A DNA stretch of 64,000 nucleotides from Leptolinea sp. HRD-7 (GTDB lineage: Bacteria; Chloroflexota; Anaerolineae; Anaerolineales; Anaerolineaceae): assembly GCA_024363285.1 (NCBI GenBank), contig AP024710.1, positions 1,520,001 through 1,584,000 of the forward strand, in the 5' to 3' direction. Below, one piece after another: positions 48,909-56,503 of this stretch. Below the pieces are notes generated by a model. It made no database searches, was not told where the DNA came from, and worked only from the letters and a program-made list of their open reading frames with translations. The position numbers and the translations under genes are program-made. How positions within the stretch are numbered: the stretch's first letter is position 1; each line of letters begins with the position of its first letter.

Positions 48909-49766
48909 ATGACAGAACTCAACATAGCCGTGATCTATTTCTCCGCCACCAATGTGACAGCCAATTACGCCGGGGCAATCCAAAAAGAAATTGAGAAACT
49001 TAACGCGCGGACCAGCCTGATCAATATCACCCCGTTTGATTCGCGCAAACAAGGGCAGAAGTTGGATACATACGATGGTGTGATATTCGGCTTTCCGGTG
49101 TATTCCGATCTGGCGCCGTCTGTGGTCAACGAATGGATTGACGGGTTGGATGGAAAAGGGAAGAAGTGCGCCATGTTCTTCACCTATGGCGGAAGGACAA
49201 CCGGTTACGCGCATTTCCACACCATGCAGCTTTTACGCAATGCCAATTTCAAGGTCGAGTTTTCGGCGGAATTTTTGGGACCGCACACTTACAACGTGGC
49301 CGGCTGGACTGCGTTGACCGGGCGGCCATCTGAAAATGATTATCAAATTGTTAGGGATTACGCGAGACTGGCGGTTGAGTGTTTTTCCGCGGTTCATGAG
49401 AGCGAGTTTCGCCTTCAAAAACCGTTCGGTTATAACACGGTTATGGACTCAAAACGGAATCCACCGGTTAAGACGGAACGCGGATGGACAAATCCTACGA
49501 GAGTAGTGGAAGAATGTGATCATTGCCTGCTGTGTGAAACCGAGTGCCCGGTCAACGCGTTTGACTCGGAAACCGGATTGTCTGACTTTAAAACTTGCAT
49601 TTCGTGTATGCACTGCGTCTACATTTGCCCGAATCAGGCGATCAAGGCCAACGAGGGGATGAAAGCCGGATACCAGTTTTTCCTGACCGATTGGAACCTG
49701 ACGGAAGAGATGATGTCGGCCAAGAAAAGCCGGTTGATCACGGAATCGTGGCAGGCGGCCGCCTGA
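48909..49766 (+). CDS. EFR1-family flavodoxin-ferredoxin protein (first paralogue)
   Basis: The 285-residue protein has an N-terminal flavodoxin-like FMN domain (about 1-165, VIYFSATNVTANYAGAIQKEI and VIFGFPVYSDLAPSVVNEWID) and a C-terminal 2[4Fe-4S] ferredoxin domain, with CDHCLLCETECPVNAF and CISCMHCVYICPNQAI near 203-245. EFR1 proteins are thought to pass electrons to unknown partners. AGAGGGGAAC precedes ATG 48909. It converges with the TetR gene, four bases away. Confidence 0.88.
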   Translation: MTELNIAVIYFSATNVTANYAGAIQKEIEKLNARTSLINITPFDSRKQGQKLDTYDGVIFGFPVYSDLAPSVVNEWIDGLDGKGKKCAMFFTYGGRTTGYAHFHTMQLLRNANFKVEFSAEFLGPHTYNVAGWTALTGRPSENDYQIVRDYARLAVECFSAVHESEFRLQKPFGYNTVMDSKRNPPVKTERGWTNPTRVVEECDHCLLCETECPVNAFDSETGLSDFKTCISCMHCVYICPNQAIKANEGMKAGYQFFLTDWNLTEEMMSAKKSRLITESWQAAA

Positions 49767-49769
49767 GAT

Positions 49770-50378
49770 TCATGACGCAGAGGGCGCATTACCGGAAGGA
49801 TTGAGATTTTGCCCGAATGTGCGGGTGAAGGTATCCAGAAATACCTTTTGCGCCTCATCCGCCGGAATGTTAAAATTCTGACAGAACGTGTCGTCCAGAC
49901 ATGTATACAGGATCATGGGAAGCGCGTTGAAAAAGAACACACGGGTCAATAACCTGTCGCGGTCACCGGTTTGGGCAAGGCCGGTTTGTTCAAATAGCAT
50001 TTGAAAAAAGTCACTGAAAAATCCCAGTGATTCTTTTGCAGTGTTCTGAGGGCTCAGGTATTCCGCCATGATCATCCGCAGAATTTGCCGGTGTGAACGG
50101 TAGTAATCCAACATCAGGCGCAGGTGGTTTTGAAAATCCTCCGGGTTCGAGAAATCCGTGGGTTTCATGCGGGCTGAGAACTCGGTTTTGATTTCCTCCA
50201 CGGTCTTATGGATGATCTCGTGGAAGATGTTCTGTTTGGTATTGAAGTGGTAATACAGCATCACTTTAGTGACGCCCGCCCTGGCGGCTATATCTTCCAT
50301 TTTTGTTAATTCAAAACCCCGGCTCACAAATTCATCCCGTGCCGCGGCCAGGATTTTTTGCCGGGTCTGTTCGCCCAT
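49770..50378 (-). CDS. TetR-family regulator
   Basis: A 202-residue regulator with an N-terminal helix-turn-helix (QKILAAARDEFVSRGFELTKMEDIAARAGVTKVMLYYHFNTKQNIFHEII) and a helical ligand domain. ATG 50378 is preferred; ATG 50393 is possible. Two copies of TTATACY-N3-AGTATAA lie in the gap to the divergent operon that starts at 50544, so it probably represses both itself and that operon (monooxygenase-like, EFR1, dehydrogenase). Confidence 0.9.
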   Translation of the reverse strand: MGEQTRQKILAAARDEFVSRGFELTKMEDIAARAGVTKVMLYYHFNTKQNIFHEIIHKTVEEIKTEFSARMKPTDFSNPEDFQNHLRLMLDYYRSHRQILRMIMAEYLSPQNTAKESLGFFSDFFQMLFEQTGLAQTGDRDRLLTRVFFFNALPMILYTCLDDTFCQNFNIPADEAQKVFLDTFTRTFGQNLNPSGNAPSAS

Positions 50379-50426
50379 TTTGTTTCCTACCATGGATGAG
50401 ATCCTTTCCTTTATGCCGCTTTCAAT

Positions 50427-50443
50427 TTATACCGGGAGTATAA
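50427..50443. promoter_or_regulatory. TetR operator, copy 1
   Basis: TTATACC-GGG-AGTATAA, 49-65 bases upstream of the TetR start codon. Confidence 0.7.
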
Positions 50444-50459
50444 ACCAGTATTTCATATC

Positions 50460-50488
50460 TTGACAAAGACACTCAATGAAATTATTAT
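50460..50488 (+). promoter_or_regulatory. Promoter of the monooxygenase-like/EFR1/dehydrogenase operon
   Basis: TTGACA (50460-50465), 17-base spacer, TATTAT (50483-50488). The start of transcription should be near 50495, just before operator copy 2. Confidence 0.75.
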
Positions 50489-50497
50489 ACATGAAGT

Positions 50498-50514
50498 TTA
50501 TACTATAAGTATAA
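50498..50514. promoter_or_regulatory. TetR operator, copy 2
   Basis: TTATACT-ATA-AGTATAA, same pattern as copy 1 and 71 bases from it centre to centre, just downstream of the predicted transcription start of the divergent operon. Confidence 0.75.
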
Positions 50515-50543
50515 TAAATTAATAAAAATATGGAACAAATAGA

Positions 50544-51002
50544 ATGTCACTACATCCCATCCTGGTATTCCTGAACTTTCACCGGTTGGTGTTAACCGGA
50601 AAGGTTCACTACCCGCGATTTGATCAGATCAACCTGCTGTACCCTCAAAACTCCGAACCAGGTGACGATTTGTTTGCCCCTTTTCTGGTTGTGACCTGTG
50701 ATCACCCGGATAAACCCTCCAATGCCGCTTTGCGCGTCACATTTCGGGTGAAAGGCCTGGAATGGTTCCACCGTTACTTCTTGCCGTATGCCGGCATACC
50801 GCTGTTTACCGGAGCGCCTGGATTTCACGCCAAAGCCTTCTATTACCGGTCTTCAGATACATCCTACCGGGGACAGTACCTGTGGGAATCGCGGGAAGCA
50901 GCTGAGACGTATATCAATTCATACCCCGGTCAGTTCATGCGTAAGCTGGCGATTCCCGGATCACTTGAAATCAATGTGTTGGATAATGAGTCGTTTGCTT
51001 GA
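50544..51002 (+). CDS. YdhR/monooxygenase-like small protein
   Basis: A 152-residue protein. The C-terminal part, FHAKAFYYRSSDTSYRGQYLWESREAAETYINSYPGQFMRKLAIPGSLEINVLD, resembles YdhR-like ABM-fold putative monooxygenases of about 100 residues that oxidise aromatic compounds; the N-terminal 60 residues are not typical. It is the first gene of the operon controlled by the TetR twin operators. No convincing ribosome site was seen before ATG 50544. Function in this organism is unknown. Confidence 0.65.
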   Translation: MSLHPILVFLNFHRLVLTGKVHYPRFDQINLLYPQNSEPGDDLFAPFLVVTCDHPDKPSNAALRVTFRVKGLEWFHRYFLPYAGIPLFTGAPGFHAKAFYYRSSDTSYRGQYLWESREAAETYINSYPGQFMRKLAIPGSLEINVLDNESFA

Positions 51003-51014
51003 AAGACAGAAAAA

Positions 51015-51839
51015 ATGAACATCTTGTTATTGTTTATCTCACCGGGTAACACCACCGCGAAGGTCAGCCGCGCGCTGGCGGAACGCTTCGAAGAGAATGG
51101 CCACACCGTAACGCTGCTGAATATCGGGCGGCCGGGTAACCGGACTTATACCGAAGTTGATCCTGAAATATTCCAGTCCGCTGACATTATCGGTATCGGC
51201 GGTCCCGTATTCCATCTTCGCAACCTTCCGCCGCTGGAAGCTTTCCTTTCCAATATGCTTCCGTTGTTAAACCCGCTTACAAAGGCTTTCCTTTATGTGA
51301 CCTATGGAGGTATTTCTTCTGGTAAAGCCCTGCTCAACCTTTCCGAACTGCTTGACCGGTTCCACGTTCCCATTATGGGCGCGGTCAAACTATGGGCGCC
51401 GCATTTTTACAATAGAATGGTGTATCCCGATCTGGATGCGCTTTTAGTAATTGACAGGTTTATTTCCGGATTGGAGAAAAATGATTACCGTCCGATAGAA
51501 CCCCTCCGGTTGCGCGAACTTTTTTCATACCAATCCCCCAAAGTGAAGATCGCTTATTATCTGGCTGAAATAGTGGGCGAAAGCCGTAAGCTGCCCATCA
51601 CGTTTGACGCCAACCGATGTAAAGGCTGTCAACGTTGTGTGGCAGAGTGCCCGGTCGGCGCGCTGAGGTTGTATGGCATTCCCGTGCGTGACAAAAAGAA
51701 ATGCCTGTATTGTTACCACTGCGCGATTGTCTGCCCGTCTCAGGCTGTTATCTGCCCGACAGAAAAAGTGGCGGAGATGGTCAAGACCAATGTCAAGTTG
51801 TTGGGCTGGGAGCAGCCGCGGAATGAAATCTTTCTGTGA
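51015..51839 (+). CDS. EFR1-family flavodoxin-ferredoxin protein (second paralogue)
   Basis: A 274-residue protein with an N-terminal flavodoxin-like domain (LLLFISPGNTTAKVSRALAERFEENG, IGIGGPVFHLRNLPPLEAFL, YVTYGGISSG) and a C-terminal ferredoxin part with CKGCQRCVAECPVGALRL and CLYCYHCAIVCPSQAVIC, giving two 4Fe-4S clusters. Twelve bases follow the previous stop; no strong ribosome site is seen, so coupling is likely. The third gene, a dehydrogenase, follows after 73 bases. Confidence 0.88.
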   Translation: MNILLLFISPGNTTAKVSRALAERFEENGHTVTLLNIGRPGNRTYTEVDPEIFQSADIIGIGGPVFHLRNLPPLEAFLSNMLPLLNPLTKAFLYVTYGGISSGKALLNLSELLDRFHVPIMGAVKLWAPHFYNRMVYPDLDALLVIDRFISGLEKNDYRPIEPLRLRELFSYQSPKVKIAYYLAEIVGESRKLPITFDANRCKGCQRCVAECPVGALRLYGIPVRDKKKCLYCYHCAIVCPSQAVICPTEKVAEMVKTNVKLLGWEQPRNEIFL

Positions 51840-51912
51840 TTATCCTGATCAAAGCTATAAATCCTCGTTTATACTCAGGCTCATTATCTTGCTGCTAACA
51901 TTGGAGGAGAAT

Positions 51913-52872
51913 ATGGCCAGGATCGTAATTCTTGACGGGTATGTGGTGAATCCAGGGGACCTCACGTGGGACATGTTCCACTCTCTGGGGGAATGCCGGG
52001 TATGTGACCATACCACCATGGAGCAGGTGGTGGAACAGGCGGCGGGCGCCGAAATTTTACTCACCACGGATATCCCCATCACCGGTGAGATGATCAAACA
52101 ACTCCCGGACCTGAAATATATCGGCGCCCTGGCAACAGGGTTTGATTATGTGGATATTCACACCGCTGCGGAGCGCGGCATTCTGGTCACCAATGTGCCC
52201 GAGTATGGAACACACTCCGTGGCGCAATCCGTCTTCGCGCACCTGCTCAACCTTTGCCAGCACACGGCTGATCACAGCGACGTCACATTGGATGGCGGCT
52301 GGGTACGCTCGGCGGATTTTTCCACCTGGCCAAACCCTCTGGTGGAATTGTTTGACCTGACTCTCGGTATTGTGGGTATGGGGCGCATTGGGTCGGATGT
52401 AGCCAGGATCGCGCGTGGATTCGGCATGAACGTGATCGCCTACGATGTGCGCTATGACCGCGCGGAGATCGATGGTATTAAATATACCGATCTCGAATCC
52501 ATATTCCGGCAGAGTGACGTGGTCAGCCTGCACTGCCCGATCACTAAAGACAATACCGGGTTCGTTAACAGACACCTGCTGGGGTTGATGAAACCAACAG
52601 CGTTCCTCATAAATACCAGCCGTGGTGGACTGATTGACGAACAGGCTCTGGCTGACGCGCTCAACTCCGGCGCGATTGCCGGCGCCGGGCTGGACGTGCT
52701 GGCGCAGGAACCGCCTGACCCGGCAAACCCGTTGTTGAAAGCCCGCAATTGCGAGGTCACACCGCACATCGCCTGGGCCACCATAGCCGCCCGCAGGCGG
52801 TTGGTGGAGCATACCTTTGAGAATGTCAAATCTTATATCGAAGGTAAGCCTTTGAACGTGGTCAACGCCTGA
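51913..52872 (+). CDS. D-2-hydroxyacid dehydrogenase (second paralogue)
   Basis: A 319-residue protein that aligns along its length with the one at 47819 (for example VILDGYVVNPGDLTWDMFHSLGE against IVLDGYTLNPGDLSWDQMRSLGE). Motifs GIVGMGRIGSDVARIARGFG, INTSRGGLID, LAQEPPDPANP and TPHIAWAT carry the NAD loop and the catalytic Arg, Glu and His. TTGGAGGAGA (51901-51910) supports ATG 51913. The chain does not identify the keto acid. Confidence 0.92.
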   Translation: MARIVILDGYVVNPGDLTWDMFHSLGECRVCDHTTMEQVVEQAAGAEILLTTDIPITGEMIKQLPDLKYIGALATGFDYVDIHTAAERGILVTNVPEYGTHSVAQSVFAHLLNLCQHTADHSDVTLDGGWVRSADFSTWPNPLVELFDLTLGIVGMGRIGSDVARIARGFGMNVIAYDVRYDRAEIDGIKYTDLESIFRQSDVVSLHCPITKDNTGFVNRHLLGLMKPTAFLINTSRGGLIDEQALADALNSGAIAGAGLDVLAQEPPDPANPLLKARNCEVTPHIAWATIAARRRLVEHTFENVKSYIEGKPLNVVNA

Positions 52873-52902
52873 TAATACCTGTTCCATTTCTGTAAACCTG
52901 TA

Positions 52903-52951
52903 TTGAAAACATCCCCCCGATGACCTATAGTAAGGGCATCAGCGGGATGTT
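52903..52951 (+). promoter_or_regulatory. Promoter inside an inverted repeat before the lipoprotein gene
   Basis: TTGAAA (52903-52908), 17-base spacer, TATAGT (52926-52931). The same stretch has AACATCCC (52908-52915) with GGGATGTT (52944-52951) and GATG (52919-52922) with CATC (52937-52940), so read-through RNA could fold into a hairpin that may end upstream transcription. Confidence 0.55.
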
Positions 52952-52973
52952 TCTGTGCACGGAGGAACAGTGG

Positions 52974-54470
52974 ATGAGAACATTGTCTGTCTCCGAAAAG
53001 CACCTTTTTCACTTGATTATCCCGGTGCTTTCCATCATTGCGCTGGGATGCAACCTTACGGCGGTAGCCGGTCAACTGGAAAAGGTGAACACCCCTGTAA
53101 TACCGGTTTTATCGGACGCGGAGTCCCCTCAGATTCGTTTGCCCGGTACAAAAGCGGATTCCAGCCGGCTGCAACCGGAGGACTTTGCCTACCTGGGCGC
53201 TTTCCGGCTGCCGGGCGCGGATGAACGACCGCGTACGTTTGACTACGGGGGTAACGCCATGACCTTCAACCCGGAGGGTGACCCGCGGGGTGAAGCAGAC
53301 GGGTTCCCTGGCTCGTTATTTGTAATGGGGCACGACCGCATCGCGTATGGTGAATTACCGGATGGGAACCAGGTAGCAGAAGTCAACATACCGGTTCCAG
53401 TAAACGACCGGAATTTGGATGACCTGAACACAGCCGGTTTTATTCAGGATTTCCACAATGTCGCAATAGACTCGTTCAAGCAAATGGATGAGATTCCCAA
53501 AGTGGGTATGACTTACCTGAACCGGCCGGAAACGGGACCGCTTGTTCATTTAGCCTGGGGGGCGCACCTGCAGCCGCCGGATCAGGCGTCACACGCCTGG
53601 TTTTCCCCGAACCTGGCCAATCCGAACATTAAGGGGTACTGGTTCATCGGAAACCAGGATCTGTACAGTGTGAACGGGTATATGTTCGAAATCCCGAAAG
53701 AATGGGCGGACTTGCATAGCGGCGGACGTCCCCTGGCTACCGGGCGTATGCGTGACGGAGGTCAGGGCGGCATGGGACCGGAATTGTTTGCCTACCAACC
53801 CTGGAACGCGGATGGGTCACCCGCTGCGGATGGTACGCATCTGCGGGAAGTCCCGCTTATCCAGTATGAAAAATCCAGTAACAAAGAAGATTTTGTACGC
53901 TGCATGAATGGGTATCAACATGCGGACGAATGGGAGGGAGGCGCCTGGCTGACCACACCGGGCGGTAAATCCGCCATATTGTTCGCGGGGACAAAAGCCA
54001 CCGGGAAAAAGACCTGGTATGGTTACATCAACCCGGCTGGCGCTGAACAGGTATGCGTGGATGCCGGAGTTACCGGATACCCTACGTGTCGGCTGGCGGA
54101 TGGCGGTTTGTGCCCGTCATCTGATATGGCGGGGTGCTGTTCGGAAGAAAGCGGGGGATGCGTTTCCATGCGCGGTTGGTGGTCAAACCGGTTTGACGCG
54201 CAATTGATCCTGTATGATACGGATGACCTGGCGCTGGTGGCCGCGGGCTACATGGAACCCTGGCAGCCCCAACCCTACGCCGCGATCGACATCGATGAAC
54301 ACCTCTACCTGTCTCCCCCGGAGTGGGATATTCAACTGGTGGGAACCGGTGACCAACGCCGTTACCGCATTGGCGACGCGGCGTTTGACCGGGCGAATGG
54401 CTTATTGTATGTGTTGGAACTGTATGCCGATGGCGCCCGCCCGGTGGTACATGTTTGGCGCGTGGAATAG
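52974..54470 (+). CDS. Large secreted lipoprotein of unknown function
   Basis: A 498-residue protein with a signal segment and lipobox-like ALGC (Cys near residue 26), then a Thr/Pro/Asp-rich stretch and a long extracytoplasmic domain. Repeated units of beta character (EDFAYLGAFRLPGADERPRTFDYGGNAM, AYGELPDGNQVAEVNIP, TMLPFV-type WSNRFDAQLILYDTDDLALV) and eight Cys residues near 340-385 suggest a beta-propeller-like fold with disulphides. No family is identified. GGAGG (52961-52965) supports ATG 52974. No partner gene follows. Confidence 0.65.
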   Translation: MRTLSVSEKHLFHLIIPVLSIIALGCNLTAVAGQLEKVNTPVIPVLSDAESPQIRLPGTKADSSRLQPEDFAYLGAFRLPGADERPRTFDYGGNAMTFNPEGDPRGEADGFPGSLFVMGHDRIAYGELPDGNQVAEVNIPVPVNDRNLDDLNTAGFIQDFHNVAIDSFKQMDEIPKVGMTYLNRPETGPLVHLAWGAHLQPPDQASHAWFSPNLANPNIKGYWFIGNQDLYSVNGYMFEIPKEWADLHSGGRPLATGRMRDGGQGGMGPELFAYQPWNADGSPAADGTHLREVPLIQYEKSSNKEDFVRCMNGYQHADEWEGGAWLTTPGGKSAILFAGTKATGKKTWYGYINPAGAEQVCVDAGVTGYPTCRLADGGLCPSSDMAGCCSEESGGCVSMRGWWSNRFDAQLILYDTDDLALVAAGYMEPWQPQPYAAIDIDEHLYLSPPEWDIQLVGTGDQRRYRIGDAAFDRANGLLYVLELYADGARPVVHVWRVE

Positions 54471-54503
54471 TAATAAGCAATCAGGGTCGGATCGAAACAG
54501 CTC

Positions 54504-54533
54504 TTGACGAATTAGAGTAAATACTCTTATAAT
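54504..54533 (+). promoter_or_regulatory. Promoter of the TetR-Acg operon
   Basis: TTGACG (54504-54509), 18-base spacer, TATAAT (54528-54533). The whole spacer is largely filled by the AGAGTAAATACTCT palindrome. Confidence 0.7.
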
Positions 54534-54547
54534 AGAGTAAATACACT
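54514..54547. promoter_or_regulatory. TetR operator pair in the TetR-Acg promoter
   Basis: AGAGTA-AA-TACTCT (54514-54527, perfect) and AGAGTAAATACACT (54534-54547, one arm degenerate), 20 bases apart centre to centre, covering the spacer and the start region. Confidence 0.7.
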
Positions 54548-54559
54548 AATCAGGGCAAA

Positions 54560-55147
54560 ATGGGAAACCGTGAGATCATTCTTCAGGCAGCCATGGAACT
54601 CTTCAACCAAGTTGGAACTGCCAGGACTACAACAAATCATATCGCGAAACACGCGGGGATCAGTCCGGGGAACCTGTATTACCATTTCAGTGATAAAGAG
54701 CATATTATCCGCGCTATCTATGAGCAAATGATCCTGGATTGGGATAAAGAGTACGACCGGTTAGAGAATTCGTCTTTAAGCAGGCTGGATGTATTGCGAG
54801 AATTCATCCAGAGAAATTTTGAACTTCTATGGAAGTACCGTTTTTTTAATCGCGAGACCATCGCTCTTATCAATATTGACCCGATATTGAGACAGCGTCA
54901 TCTTGAAATCACAAAGCGACGTTTTAGCTGGCAAACTGCGTTTTTATCAAATATAGCCGGGCTTGATGACGAAACCATACGTTCAGCGGCCGATATTCTC
55001 ACAGTTGCCTGGATCACCGCGAACCACTATTTAAATTATCTTGAAAGTACAGGGCAAACGGTGGATCGGACGGATTTTATAAAAGGGGTGGATCTGGTAA
55101 TGCTCATAGTCGCCCCATTGCTATCGGCTGGAGGTCAACGTGCGTGA
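54560..55147 (+). CDS. TetR-family regulator (second)
   Basis: A 195-residue protein with an N-terminal TetR helix-turn-helix (REIILQAAMELFNQVGTARTTTNHIAKHAGISPGNLYYHFSDKEHIIRAIYE) and a helical C-terminal domain, FFNRETIALINIDPILRQRHLEITKRR, as in a TetR-like subgroup. It heads an operon with the Acg-like oxidoreductase, its stop overlapping that gene's GTG start. A 12-base leader between the operator and ATG implies simple autorepression. Confidence 0.9.
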   Translation: MGNREIILQAAMELFNQVGTARTTTNHIAKHAGISPGNLYYHFSDKEHIIRAIYEQMILDWDKEYDRLENSSLSRLDVLREFIQRNFELLWKYRFFNRETIALINIDPILRQRHLEITKRRFSWQTAFLSNIAGLDDETIRSAADILTVAWITANHYLNYLESTGQTVDRTDFIKGVDLVMLIVAPLLSAGGQRA

Positions 55148-56255
55148 ACAAAGAAGAATTTTAAGCCGGCGGGATTTCATCAAATGGGCCAGTGTGGCGG
55201 CTGTTTCTGCAGCTGGATGTTCGTTGTTGGATGTTTACCGCCCATGGGTAAATTTAGACGATATTGGGCAATCGTTTTTAGAAGAAGGGTTAGAAATGGA
55301 CTATACAAAAGAGCTCATCCGCTTGTCAATACTTGCGGCCAGCAGTCACAACTCACAACCATGGAAATTTTCCGTCCAGAATACGGATATTCATATCCTT
55401 CCAGATTACAGTCGAAGGTTACCGGTTGTAGACCCTCAAGACCGAGAATTGTGGATAAGTCTGGGTTGCGCGTTGGAAAACCTGCTGATCGCGGCAAAAT
55501 CCCATGGTCTATCCTGTGAAATTGACTATCCGGAAAAAGAAGAAAGGATCAATATCCGGTTAAGCGGGGAATATACTATTGAACCCGAAAAATCCAATTT
55601 GTATGATGCCATTTTTTCCCGCCAGAACACCCGGTCAAACTACTCTGTGAAGGATGGACTGGTAAACCCGGAAAGTGAGTTTTCGACTGACGTGTTCTCT
55701 GAACCGGGGATTCTTCTTCGCTACATTCACAGTGAGGCAGAATTGAATGCGATCAGTGATCTCGTAAAACGGGGGACAATAAACCAATACACCAGTAAAG
55801 CCTTTGTGGATGAACTGAAACGCTGGTTGCGATTCAATAAGAAAGACGCCCTTGATTCCATGGACGGCCTGTACTCAAAATGTTCGGGAAATCCGGAAGC
55901 ACCGCGGTTTATCGGGGAATGGTTCATTAATACACTAGATGCGAAAAAGCAGGCTGAAACTGATACGCAAAAATTGCGTAATTCTGTTGGAGTACTGGTT
56001 ATAGCTTCTGAAGGTGAAACCCGATCGGATTGGGTACGGACGGGACAGGTCTATGAACGCTGGGCATTAAAGATGACCGCGGCAGGTTTCCGTTCATCGA
56101 TGTTGAATCAGCCGGTTGAGGTGGAAGAGTTGCGAAATGAACTGTCCAATTCCCTGAATTTGGCAGGCGCCTATCCACAGTTGCTGGTCCGATATGGCTG
56201 TGCGCCGGAGATGCCTCGTTCTCTTCGCAGACCTGTTGAGAGGGTGTTGATTTGA
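55140..56255 (+). CDS. Acg-family FMN-binding (nitroreductase-like) protein with Tat-like signal
   Basis: A 371-residue protein beginning with RRDFIKWASVAAVSAAGC, a twin-arginine-like and lipoprotein-like signal. The body matches Acg-like nitroreductase-fold proteins: ILAASSHNSQPWKFSV near 60-78, FSRQNTRSNYSV near 160 and RTGQVYERWALKMTAAGF near 300. Start GTG 55140 overlaps the TetR stop. Acg proteins bind or sequester flavin and lie in stress regulons in mycobacteria; a similar role is inferred here. Confidence 0.8.
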   Translation: MREQRRILSRRDFIKWASVAAVSAAGCSLLDVYRPWVNLDDIGQSFLEEGLEMDYTKELIRLSILAASSHNSQPWKFSVQNTDIHILPDYSRRLPVVDPQDRELWISLGCALENLLIAAKSHGLSCEIDYPEKEERINIRLSGEYTIEPEKSNLYDAIFSRQNTRSNYSVKDGLVNPESEFSTDVFSEPGILLRYIHSEAELNAISDLVKRGTINQYTSKAFVDELKRWLRFNKKDALDSMDGLYSKCSGNPEAPRFIGEWFINTLDAKKQAETDTQKLRNSVGVLVIASEGETRSDWVRTGQVYERWALKMTAAGFRSSMLNQPVEVEELRNELSNSLNLAGAYPQLLVRYGCAPEMPRSLRRPVERVLI

Positions 56256-56503
56256 TCAATACCCGACGAAAATCTTAAAGTTTTTATTAAACATTTATTA
56301 CCGGTTGAATTTTAAAAAAAGGTGACTATACTTTTACATGTAACCTGTATAAGTGGTTACATGTAAGTGACTTACAGTTGCTAACTTGCATTTATTGGTA
56401 AAACGCGTATGATGTAATCTATGTGAGGCAAGATGCACGGGTCATTTGACAGTGGTCTGCGTAACATCGGGGGAACACCAACGTAACGTACATTGATATA
56501 TAG
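56256..56503. other. Non-coding region with promoter and operator, no gene
   Basis: Between the Acg-like gene and the insertion sequence. It holds the promoter-operator at 56305-56366 and a second possible promoter TTGCAT-N16-TATGAT near 56386-56413, but no reading frame starts there before the insertion sequence. The rest shows nothing recognisable. Confidence 0.6.
56305..56366 (+). promoter_or_regulatory. Orphan promoter with twin palindromic operator
   Basis: TTGAAT (56305-56310), 16-base spacer, TATACT (56327-56332), followed by a 12-bp perfect inverted repeat TTACATGTAACC (56334-56345) / GGTTACATGTAA (56355-56366). Each arm contains the palindrome TTACATGTAA. A repressor site over a start point is implied. 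The next gene in this direction is beyond the insertion sequence. Confidence 0.65.

Noticed and set aside
52057-52887. Long minus-strand frame opposite the second dehydrogenase gene
   Set aside because: Shadow of a GC-rich coding sequence; no ribosome site, no recognisable family, and the sense strand has full catalytic motifs.
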